From NCBI GenBank assembly GCA_964425745.1, contig CAYRNW010000010.1:14936-78935 (forward strand): 64,000 nt of DNA, given 5' to 3'. Numbering within the stretch: the stretch's first letter is position 1; each line of letters starts with the position of its first letter. Below are positions 58,074 through 64,000 of this stretch, piece by piece. The notes beneath the pieces were generated by a model. That model saw only the letters and a list, made by a program, of their open reading frames with translations, was not told the origin of the DNA and did not search any database. The position numbers were made by a program, and so were the translations under genes. Origin of the DNA: CALCNS01 sp964425745. Lineage in GTDB: Bacteria; Bacillota; JAAYKD01.

Positions 58074-59186
58074 ATGGCATACTACCGCAAACGCAACGGC
58101 ATATGGTCTTATACCATTGAGCTTCCTCGTGGTCCAAACGGAGAACGCCGTCAAAAATATAAAGGTGGCTTTGAAAGCCGTCGAGAAGCAATTAAGGAAG
58201 CCACTGCTATTGAAAGTGAAGTTTTCTCGGGCGACTATATCCCCGACAACGAATTGACTATCTCCGAACTAATAGATTTGTGGATTTTAGTCTATAAACC
58301 AACTGTCAAAATCAGCAGCTTTGCCACTCGCGAAATTGAGATTAACCATGTTAGAAACCTTACAGGAACCTTAAAAGTACAGGATTTTTCTAAAAGATAT
58401 TATCAGGAAACCATCAATAGAATTGTAAAAGAAAAGGGCATCAGATTTGCCCGAAGAATACACATTGTGTTTAATATGCTTTTCAAATATGCCATCAGAA
58501 TTGATCTACTTAAAAGCAACCCAACAGAGGGGTGCTGGCTTCCAAAAATTGAAGACAAGAAAACGGATATATCCTATTTAGAAAAAGCCGAACTTTCGTT
58601 ATTCCTTTCAATCGCTAAAGAATACGATTTGTATTATGAAGTGCTTAGATTCCTTGCGTATTCCGGTTGTCGTGTGGGCGAAGCTGTTGCTTTGACCTGG
58701 GATGACATCGATGGTAATACCGTCACCATCAACAAGACACTCTATTTTCTGAACGGCAAACACAGTGGGGAACATATTCAGAATCCGAAAACAAAAGCGA
58801 GTAATCGGCAGATTATAATTGATGATGAAACATTAGCAATCATCAGTAAACTCAAAACAAAGCAACTTGAACGAAGGCTTCAAGGTCTGGAACCTACTAA
58901 TTTCATTTTCACCAAACCAAACGGATCAATAGTAAAAGCAGCCCGTGTCAATGCCTTTTTTAAGATTATCTTACGAAGAGCAGGAATTGACAAAAAATTG
59001 ACATTACACAGTTTGCGACATACTCACGCTTCAATTCTCGCAGCAGCAGGTGTTCCACTTGAAGAAGTCCAAAAAAGACTCGGACACTCCAATGACGAGA
59101 TCACAAGAAACATATATTATCACGTCACGGCAGAAAGAAAATCTGCGGCTATGGACATGTTCGTTAAATATATGCAAATTCAGTGA
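58074..59186 (+). CDS. int: Tyrosine-type phage integrase
   Basis: 370 residues. An N-terminal AP2-like arm-binding domain (YYRKRNGIWSYTIELPRGPNGERRQKYKGGF) is followed by a SAM-like core-binding domain (about 60-150) and the catalytic domain. Visible active-site residues are Arg200 (SGCRVGE), Lys239/241 (NPKTK), His312 and Arg315 (LHSLRHTHAS), His338 (RLGHS) and Tyr348/349 (NIYYH). It ends about 110 bases from attR, as in most temperate phages. Confidence 0.96.
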   Translation: MAYYRKRNGIWSYTIELPRGPNGERRQKYKGGFESRREAIKEATAIESEVFSGDYIPDNELTISELIDLWILVYKPTVKISSFATREIEINHVRNLTGTLKVQDFSKRYYQETINRIVKEKGIRFARRIHIVFNMLFKYAIRIDLLKSNPTEGCWLPKIEDKKTDISYLEKAELSLFLSIAKEYDLYYEVLRFLAYSGCRVGEAVALTWDDIDGNTVTINKTLYFLNGKHSGEHIQNPKTKASNRQIIIDDETLAIISKLKTKQLERRLQGLEPTNFIFTKPNGSIVKAARVNAFFKIILRRAGIDKKLTLHSLRHTHASILAAAGVPLEEVQKRLGHSNDEITRNIYYHVTAERKSAAMDMFVKYMQIQ

Positions 59187-59210
59187 GCAATCCGTGGGCA
59201 ACCTTTTTGA
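59183..59210 (+). repeat. GTGRGCA repeats, candidate integrase arm-type sites (right end)
   Basis: GTGAGCA (59183), GTGGGCA (59194) and a looser TTGAGCA (59207) lie in direct orientation right at the integrase stop. The first two share the 11-base period seen at 16810-16838. Confidence 0.45.
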
Positions 59211-59214
59211 GCAA

Positions 59215-59280
59215 TGTATAAAAATACCACAATCGTCGAATAGAAGACTATCCTATTCAAGATTGTGGTATCTTTATACA
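59215..59280. terminator. Long stem-loop after the integrase gene
   Basis: TGTATAAAAATACCACAATC and GATTGTGGTATCTTTATACA are near-perfect complements (59215-59234 with 59261-59280), extended inside by GAATAG/CTATTC. It may end integrase transcription or act in recombination. The tail is not a clear T-run. Confidence 0.6.
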
Positions 59281-59295
59281 AATAATTATCTTTTC

Positions 59296-59313
59296 ATGTA
59301 ATGTCATAGATTG
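59296..59313 (+). repeat. attR core
   Basis: ATGTAATGTCATAGATTG, identical to attL (16680-16697). It lies just beyond the terminator of the host membrane-protein operon. Confidence 0.93.
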
Positions 59314-59323
59314 TCTTATATTC

Positions 59324-59357
59324 AAAAAAGCATGCCTCTCCTTGCGGAGAAGCACGC
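59324..59357 (-). terminator. Terminator of the host four-gene membrane operon
   Basis: On the minus strand GCGTGCTTCTCC pairs with GGAGAGGCATGC around GCAA (59330-59341 with 59346-59357, one mismatch), followed by six T. Confidence 0.88.
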
Positions 59358-59377
59358 CTTTTATTCTGCTAGAACGT

Positions 59378-60019
59378 TTAGATCAGACCCAGCCAGTTAC
59401 CAAACAAGAAGGTAAGACGACCGATCAACAGGGAAATACGAGCCATAACCGTGTTTCCGAAGGAAGCTCCGAAACCGATCATAATCGCTAAACGACCATA
59501 GTTGGCTGCATATTTGAAGATGCCCTTATGTTCTACCGTGAAGAAGAAGTAAATCAATACCCCTAAAACGATCGAGACGAACAAAATGTTGTTGATACTC
59601 TGAGCAAGGTCAAAGACTCCGGCTTTCATCGCGACCAAAGGTTTAATAGCAGAAGTCATTTGGTTCAAGAAAGGAATAACCTGACGAGCGGACAACACCA
59701 ATGCGGCATTGTAGCCAATCCAGAATCCCATGGGGATACGAGCAATCCATGCATAAGGACGATACATGTTGAAGTAAATCAACAGACCAACGATCATGGG
59801 GATGATTTCCCACCAGGTGCCTTTGCTCGGCATGCTGGTCAGGGCAGGTTTCACAGTATTGTTCCAAGTGGTAATAATACCATGAGCAGCAGAAGCGCCG
59901 ACATATAAATGCTCAGCAATTCGATACAGTGGGTTTTCTTTATATAGAATGGAGAATAACATCAGGGTGATCAAAGCGGCTAGCCAGTTACCTAATGTTG
60001 GTGTTAAAATGGATTCCAT
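59378..60019 (-). CDS. Conserved membrane protein of unknown function (fourth gene of operon)
   Basis: 213 residues with about six membrane spans (WLAALITLMLFSILY, IPMIVGLLIYFNMY, MGFWIGYNAALVL, ILFVSIVLGVLIYFFF, LAIMIGFGASFGNTVMARISLLIGRL). I do not recognise the family. A GGAGGTGAC site precedes the ATG. Part of a tightly spaced four-gene operon that ends with a strong terminator. Confidence 0.8.
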   Translation of the reverse strand: MESILTPTLGNWLAALITLMLFSILYKENPLYRIAEHLYVGASAAHGIITTWNNTVKPALTSMPSKGTWWEIIPMIVGLLIYFNMYRPYAWIARIPMGFWIGYNAALVLSARQVIPFLNQMTSAIKPLVAMKAGVFDLAQSINNILFVSIVLGVLIYFFFTVEHKGIFKYAANYGRLAIMIGFGASFGNTVMARISLLIGRLTFLFGNWLGLI

Positions 60020-60037
60020 TATTGTGTCACCTCCTAG

Positions 60038-60874
60038 TTATTTTGAATCGCCTGCAGCTTTTGAAGCGAAGTAGCCAATATTACCTAAAATCAAGAAGAG
60101 AATAATTACAACATGACCCAAAGATTGGGAGTCCATACCGCCGGTAGCAGAACCCAATTGATTATGTAGTTTTTCGACCCAAGCTGCACCTGCTAAACCA
60201 CCAATGTTTCCTTTAAGTAATCCGGACTGATAGTAGTTGACCATTGTCGGAGTGGAAACCGAGGTGCAGGAAGAAAGAATTGCTACGCCTTCGGTTGCAT
60301 TCCATTGTTGAATCCATGCAGTGGGGCCCGGGTCACCGGCGTTATAAGACATGACCGCATCAAAATCGGCAGCTTTGGTGACATCTTTCATCATCGGGAA
60401 ATCACTTAATTTTGCCCCGTTTTTATCAATTCCGCCATTGAAGGCTTGATGCAAATCGGTTCTGGCTTGTTCCATAAAGGCCGAGAAACTTACGACAAAG
60501 CCTAAGTTAATATAATTTTCACCATAAACTGCACCATGTGCTTCTGCAATGGGGTCGATCCACAAGGATGAGAAGTTGTTACCTTCTGCCCAAAGTGCCA
60601 TTAAGAATACATTGTGGCCTTTTTGGAATGATAAATCTGCCAATACTAAAGCAGCAGGTTTACACTCGGTCATGGCGGAAGCAGAAAGGTCAAAAGAATA
60701 TAGGACATTAGATCCCGCCGGTAAATTGGCAATGTAATCATAGGCTGCTTGAGCAATTGCATCTTCCGGCACCGGTAAACCTATGGGTGAAAACATGGGG
60801 AAAGAGATTGCTACGGCCATTATAACATACAGGATTCGACGATCGATTCCCATTAAACGTTTATACCACGGCAT
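60038..60874 (-). CDS. Conserved membrane-anchored extracytoplasmic protein (third gene of operon)
   Basis: 278 residues. One N-terminal span (ILYVIMAVAISFPMF), a large extracytoplasmic domain (about 40-240; LPAGSNVLYSFDLSASAMTECKPAALVLADLSFQKGHNVF, later GPTAWIQQW), and a C-terminal span (LGHVVIILFLILGNIGYFAS). No family recognised with confidence. An AAAGGAGG site precedes the start. Probably part of one membrane complex with its neighbours. Confidence 0.8.
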   Translation of the reverse strand: MPWYKRLMGIDRRILYVIMAVAISFPMFSPIGLPVPEDAIAQAAYDYIANLPAGSNVLYSFDLSASAMTECKPAALVLADLSFQKGHNVFLMALWAEGNNFSSLWIDPIAEAHGAVYGENYINLGFVVSFSAFMEQARTDLHQAFNGGIDKNGAKLSDFPMMKDVTKAADFDAVMSYNAGDPGPTAWIQQWNATEGVAILSSCTSVSTPTMVNYYQSGLLKGNIGGLAGAAWVEKLHNQLGSATGGMDSQSLGHVVIILFLILGNIGYFASKAAGDSK

Positions 60875-60912
60875 ATTGTTTGTACCTCCTTTTCGTTACA
60901 ACATTTACAAGA

Positions 60913-61536
60913 CTACTCCGCCATGTAACCACGTTCAATACCGAACAGGTTGCGGGCACCTTGCGCAAATGCACCTAAGGCAACGCCCAAGGCAACACCA
61001 CGGATGGTGGGAGTGTTGAAATAGTCCATAATCCATACTTTCGCTTTTGGTAGCATCGGGGAAATTGCTGCACCGATGGAAGTTGAACCCAACATGACCA
61101 ACGAAGCGGAAATCAACAATGCGCCAGCTTCCATACTACGAGCACGGAAGGCACGATAGGCTGCTGAACCAATATAGAAACAAAGTAGGGAGAACACGGT
61201 CGAGCTTCCTGCTACCGCTGTGTTCTGATAGAACCATTGGTAAGTAGCACTATTGTGTCCGCCTTCTAAAAAGACACCTAGAATCATTAACAGGAAAAAT
61301 CCAAAAATCAAAATGATACTGTTATACCAGCCTTCACGTTTACGAGCTACGCGACGGGAATGAACACGAATCAGAGAAATACCACCCAATGCTACAGCCG
61401 TTGCTGTAGATAAGGTTACGCTTCGAACCAAATAATCTTGAACCAGCTTGTTAAACGCCGGAGAAATAAAGATATCTTTTAGGATAACAATCAATCCGGT
61501 GATCAGAGTGATTGCTGCCGGCAAAGTTCTACGCAT
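60913..61536 (-). CDS. Conserved membrane protein of unknown function (second gene of operon)
   Basis: 207 residues with about five spans, including LPAAITLITGLIVILKDIFI at the start and GVALGVALGAFAQGARNLFGIERGY at the end. Gly/Ala-rich helices suggest close helix packing. AGGAGG precedes ATG 61536. Function unknown. Confidence 0.8.
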   Translation of the reverse strand: MRRTLPAAITLITGLIVILKDIFISPAFNKLVQDYLVRSVTLSTATAVALGGISLIRVHSRRVARKREGWYNSIILIFGFFLLMILGVFLEGGHNSATYQWFYQNTAVAGSSTVFSLLCFYIGSAAYRAFRARSMEAGALLISASLVMLGSTSIGAAISPMLPKAKVWIMDYFNTPTIRGVALGVALGAFAQGARNLFGIERGYMAE

Positions 61537-61564
61537 AGATTACACCTCCTGTTTTTACGTTTTC

Positions 61565-62419
61565 TTAATACAGTTTCAATAAATCGATGATAAAGTTGCC
61601 TTTTCCACCGGTAATGGAGACAAAGGTCGAAACCAAAACTCCCAATACGATGACGGCCAAGGTGAATTGTTTGCCCCAGTCCTGTACGATAATGGTAGCC
61701 AAACGCACTCGATCTTGTCCTAAGTATGCTCCGGCAACATAGATTTCTTCACCGATTAAGCAGTAGTCACAGGCTACGATAAAGAACGGTGTTTGCGAAG
61801 TAGAACTGGTTGCTGCAACCTGAATGGCGCCTGCAATGTTTCCGGCTTCTGCAAAAACGAGGGATTCTGCATAGAATAAACCAAACATGACTAAAGCGGA
61901 GACGCCTTCACGGTTCATAATACCAACCACACCGGCGGCATAACCGAATTGGTCATTGGTTAAGAATCGTACGTCATCTTCACGATACGCATCGGGTTTA
62001 CCTACTTCAAAATAAGCGGCACGTACAACAGATTCGGTAACCGGTTGTACGGTCGGGGTACGATTACATACGATTAGTCTGGCATCGTATTTGGCAATCA
62101 ACTTTGCAACGTGACCTAACACGTTGAAAGAGGCTAAGGTATCTGCTGCATCCAAACCACCGATTCCGGGGCTATACAACACCGGGCGGCCCATTTCTGT
62201 AGCACGACCAACAACTTCGTCAACTGCATCCAAACCGGGGATACGGCGAACTTTGGGAATTGCGCCACCGGTTCGAGCTTTCTTTACCATCATGAGTAAA
62301 GCGCCTACATAAATAATCAAAAAAACCGTTGAAGTTAATCCGAAGTTTCCGCTGGTATAGAGCCAACTCGAGAAAATCGGTTTTAAGCCATCTGAGATAT
62401 TCTGCATAAATGGCGTCAT
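61565..62419 (-). CDS. DUF6754-like membrane protein (first gene of operon)
   Basis: 284 residues with an N-terminal span, a soluble domain and a C-terminal span (FTLAVIVLGVLVSTFVSI). The segment RRIPGLDAVDEVVGRATEMGRPVLYSPGIGGLDAADTLAS, then LIVCNRTPTVQPVTESVVR, resembles the DUF6754 family; this is from memory and not certain. ATG 62419 is chosen over 62446 because AGGAGG lies nine bases upstream. First gene of the operon, read from a strong promoter about 210 bases away. Confidence 0.8.
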   Translation of the reverse strand: MTPFMQNISDGLKPIFSSWLYTSGNFGLTSTVFLIIYVGALLMMVKKARTGGAIPKVRRIPGLDAVDEVVGRATEMGRPVLYSPGIGGLDAADTLASFNVLGHVAKLIAKYDARLIVCNRTPTVQPVTESVVRAAYFEVGKPDAYREDDVRFLTNDQFGYAAGVVGIMNREGVSALVMFGLFYAESLVFAEAGNIAGAIQVAATSSTSQTPFFIVACDYCLIGEEIYVAGAYLGQDRVRLATIIVQDWGKQFTLAVIVLGVLVSTFVSITGGKGNFIIDLLKLY

Positions 62420-62631
62420 GAATTTGCACCTCCTGCATAGTATCATACTAAATTCTTTAGTTTCGCTTCCTGTGGTTCCGTGGTTAAAAATAAGAAAAAT
62501 GACAGTTTGTTATTAGTACGTTGATTCGCAATAGGATCCTGCTTGACAGCGTCCCTCCTTTTTCAAAAAACAAAAATTAAACGAAAGAATGTGAATGAGA
62601 CAAATGAAAAACCTACAGGATTTTCCGAAAC
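62420..62631 (-). promoter_or_regulatory. Long leader of the membrane operon
   Basis: About 213 transcribed bases without a clear gene. An extra ribosome-site-like AAAAAGGAGGG (minus strand, about 62553-62563) has no ATG at proper spacing. No known riboswitch was recognised. Confidence 0.35.
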
Positions 62632-62638
62632 CATCGTT

Positions 62639-62667
62639 AGTTTAGCAAGCATTCTATTACTTGTCAA
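62639..62667 (-). promoter_or_regulatory. Promoter of the membrane operon
   Basis: TTGACA (62662-62667), 17 bases, TAAACT (62639-62644). A second candidate, TTGACA (62733-62738) with AATAGT (62710-62715), lies upstream. The remaining bases of this gap, up to the arsR-like stop at 63132, hold only short open frames that look like chance and the hairpin at 62959. Confidence 0.85.
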
Positions 62668-62958
62668 GAGAAATCCCTATCTTTTCATACAATTTGAATG
62701 CCTTCTCCGACTATTTCTAACATAATTTCGGCTGTCAAATTGATAAATATATTTTTCGCAACCGTCTTTTTGGAAGCAAATTCTATTATAATCCTTCAAT
62801 CCTTCTCTTTTATCCAAAAATTGAGCCGTTTTTGTGAGAAATTTTGATTGTTTTCACAAGATATGTATTTAACTTGGTATCTACCATAGATATTAAACCC
62901 GATTTCGATAAAATTTATACATTCATAATTTGCATAAAATCCAAATATTGAAACAAAG

Positions 62959-63004
62959 CCGGCAAAAGACTCATAATTCAAGCCTTTTGCCGGTTTCTTT
63001 TTAT
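62959..63004. terminator. Terminator after the metal-sensor operon
   Basis: CCGGCAAAAG (62959-62968) pairs with CTTTTGCCGG (62984-62993). The plus side continues TTTCTTTTTAT, the minus side CTTTGTTTC, so it may work in both directions. Confidence 0.55.
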
Positions 63005-63131
63005 ATAATTTTCTATCGTTCGAAAAAATAAATTCTTGCTATATGAGGTTCCATAGCGAATTTTACGGCTTTGTAACCAAAACGCACGATTATTAACCCT
63101 TTCTTACGCAAATTTCAAAAAAATTATTGAA

Positions 63132-63488
63132 TTAACGATGAATAACGTGAGCTAATCCTTGTCCAAACAATGATTCAACATGTTCATCATCTAAAGAATA
63201 AAAAACGTTGCGCCCTTCTTTGCGGCTTTTAATTAGACGATTTGCTTTTAGTAACCTCAACTGGTGTGAGATTGCCGATAAACTTACTTCACTGTTTTCG
63301 GCTAGCTCACATACACAATGCTCTCTTTGCGTCAGCAAATAAAGAATACGAATGCGTGTAGGATCACCCAGTGTCTTAAAAAGCCCTGCCAATTCAACCG
63401 CTTGATTCCCCGGCAGGTTGGCTGCCGGCTGAGGTAGGCTTTCGTGTTCGTTTGAAGTATGACTACATTTTGCGGTCCTCTCCGGCAT
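63132..63488 (-). CDS. ArsR/SmtB-family metal sensor, CadC-like
   Basis: 118 residues. The winged helix (LFKTLGDPTRIRILYLL, then VSLSAISHQLRLLKANRLIKSRKEGRNVFYSL) is complete. Two metal sites can be read. Cys58 and Cys60 (EHCVCEL), with Cys8 in the N-terminal arm, match the alpha3N site of CadC. Asp101, His103, His114 and His117 match the alpha5 site of CzrA/SmtB in spacing. ATG 63488 follows AAGGAGAAG. It is the second gene after the probable selenoprotein, 13 bases after its stop, and probably represses the shared promoter. Confidence 0.9.
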   Translation of the reverse strand: MPERTAKCSHTSNEHESLPQPAANLPGNQAVELAGLFKTLGDPTRIRILYLLTQREHCVCELAENSEVSLSAISHQLRLLKANRLIKSRKEGRNVFYSLDDEHVESLFGQGLAHVIHR

Positions 63489-63501
63489 CACTCTTCTCCT
63501 T

Positions 63502-63774
63502 CTATTTCAATAGGCTTAAATCTTCGGGAAGTCCCCGATAATAGTGGGTCTGTCCATTTTCAGTGACCGCAAGCATTGGAATTCCAACCGTTCCTTTTCC
63601 TCGAACACTGCTGTAAAGATCTAGGGTATCTCGCAGTACCAGGAACTCTTTTAAAGGTTTCATTCCGGTCGTGATATCAATATACTCAAATGGAATATTA
63701 TGCTGGGAAAGAACCTCTTTCGCCGTTGCACAACCCGGTCAGTAGCTACTACCATACACTTTAATGTCTTTCAT
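63502..63774 (-). CDS. Glutaredoxin-like selenoprotein candidate (UPGC active site)
   Basis: A 90-residue frame from ATG 63774 (AAGGAGG site) to TAG 63502, interrupted once by TGA at codon 12 (63739-63741). The product reads MKDIKVYGSSY-U-PGCATAKEVL, then FEYIDIT, and ends with GTVGIPMLAV and TGA-free sequence. This is a normal small glutaredoxin/NrdH-type fold with the cis-Pro loop (VGIPM). The stop falls exactly on the first active-site Cys position (CPGC to UPGC). A hairpin GAAAG-AGGTT-CTTTC starts 18 bases after the TGA. Strong case for selenocysteine; a nonsense mutation is the alternative. Gene ends 13 bases before the CadC-like sensor. Confidence 0.82.
63707..63738 (-). promoter_or_regulatory. 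Bacterial SECIS-like hairpin
   Basis: In the mRNA, 17 bases separate the UGA from a 5-bp stem GAAAG/CUUUC with the loop AGGUU. A small apical loop with G followed by GU, about 22 bases from UGA, fits the bacterial SECIS consensus bound by SelB. Confidence 0.6.
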
Positions 63775-63938
63775 AGGGATCCTCCTTAAATTTTGCTGGA
63801 AGCTTAAGAATAAACTTCTATATTTTTAATTCGAGAGCAACTTTTCAAAGTCCTTTCTCTGCACCCGCAAAGGCCCCTACTGTTGCCTATAATATGAAGC
63901 TTTTTATTGATTTCACCCTGAAAATCGTGTATGATGAA

Positions 63939-63968
63939 ACTATATAAAGTCCAGCTAAGAATTGTCAA
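63939..63968 (-). promoter_or_regulatory. Promoter of the selenoprotein/metal-sensor operon
   Basis: TTGACA (63963-63968), 18 bases, TATAGT (63939-63944) on the minus strand. A leader of about 158 bases follows. It contains short complementary segments (CCTTT/AAAGG) but no riboswitch I recognise. AT-rich sequence around the -10 could hold the sensor operator. Confidence 0.7.
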
Positions 63969-64000
63969 GATGAATTTTCGGAAATGATCTAAAAGCAAAG

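Larger units (their letters stand above)
16680..59313. mobile_element. Integrated prophage, probably short-tailed (N4-gp56-type capsid)
   Basis: An 18-bp direct repeat bounds a 42.6 kb block. Inside are a tyrosine integrase next to the right repeat, a CI/Cro switch, recombination genes, terminases, portal, scaffold, capsid, tail fibres, holin and a giant virion-type gene. Flanking genes on both sides are ordinary host genes. There is no tape-measure, tail-tube or sheath gene, and the capsid is of the N4-gp56 family, so a podovirus-like particle is likely. All genes left of the switch run leftwards from one early promoter region, as in a temperate phage. One virion gene carries an in-frame TGA, so activity of the prophage is uncertain. 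Confidence 0.95.

Noticed and set aside
16680..59313. CRISPR arrays and tRNA genes in the prophage
   Set aside because: No regularly spaced repeats of the right size and no cloverleaf sequence were noticed. Both ends lie in plain intergenic DNA.
62543..62981. Short open frames in the gap upstream of the membrane operon
   Set aside because: They lack ribosome sites and overlap the promoters and AT-rich sequence. No coding signal seen.
63804..63998. 64-codon minus-strand frame upstream of the selenoprotein gene
   Set aside because: It overlaps the TTGACA/TATAGT promoter and has no ribosome site.

Overview
The window is a piece of a bacterial chromosome carrying an integrated prophage. Strong AGGAGG-type ribosome binding sites, a T-box leader on serS, the gap-pgk-tpiA-gpmI-eno glycolytic operon, a PhoP/PhoR-like pair and typical sigma-A promoters point to an anaerobic member of the Bacillota (Clostridia in the broad sense). 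A probable selenocysteine gene fits that reading. I cannot name the genus from sequence alone.

Layout. Bases 1-16.6 kb are host: the end of an NuoL/HyfB/Mrp-type proton-conducting subunit, ridA-serS with a serine T-box, a MacB-type ABC export operon whose adaptor is about twice the usual length, a divergent two-component system, and the glycolytic operon. Bases 16,680-59,313 are a 42.6 kb prophage bounded by an 18-bp direct repeat (att core). It sits between the gap promoter and the terminator of the next host operon. From right to left it holds a tyrosine integrase; two small membrane genes; a CI-like S24 repressor and a divergent Cro-like gene with shared operators; a recombination/replication block (SbcC-like ATPase, RecT, MBL hydrolase, SSB); small early genes and a Dcm-type methylase; a self-contained restriction-modification pair; then terS-terL-portal-prp-scaffold-capsid, tail-fibre-like genes, virion proteins, an 11.6 kb giant polyvalent-protein gene, a holin and a last late gene. 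The N4-gp56-type capsid and the lack of tape-measure, tube or sheath genes suggest a short-tailed phage. Bases 59.4-64 kb are host again: a four-gene operon of membrane proteins of unknown function, then a metal-sensor operon.

The main points of interest follow. (1) The phage carries its own Prp-type cysteine protease next to a scaffold and a capsid protein whose N-termini copy the ribosomal protein L27 leader that Prp cleaves. (2) A 90-residue glutaredoxin-like gene at 63,502-63,774 has an in-frame TGA exactly where the first active-site Cys belongs (UPGC), with a bacterial SECIS-like hairpin just downstream. It is co-transcribed with a CadC-like metal sensor. (3) The giant protein is a chain of enzymatic modules whose boundaries are marked six times by a [FY]SLR tetrapeptide. 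(4) A virion gene is interrupted by a single in-frame TGA. (5) GTGGGCA repeats at 11-bp spacing near both prophage ends look like integrase arm sites.
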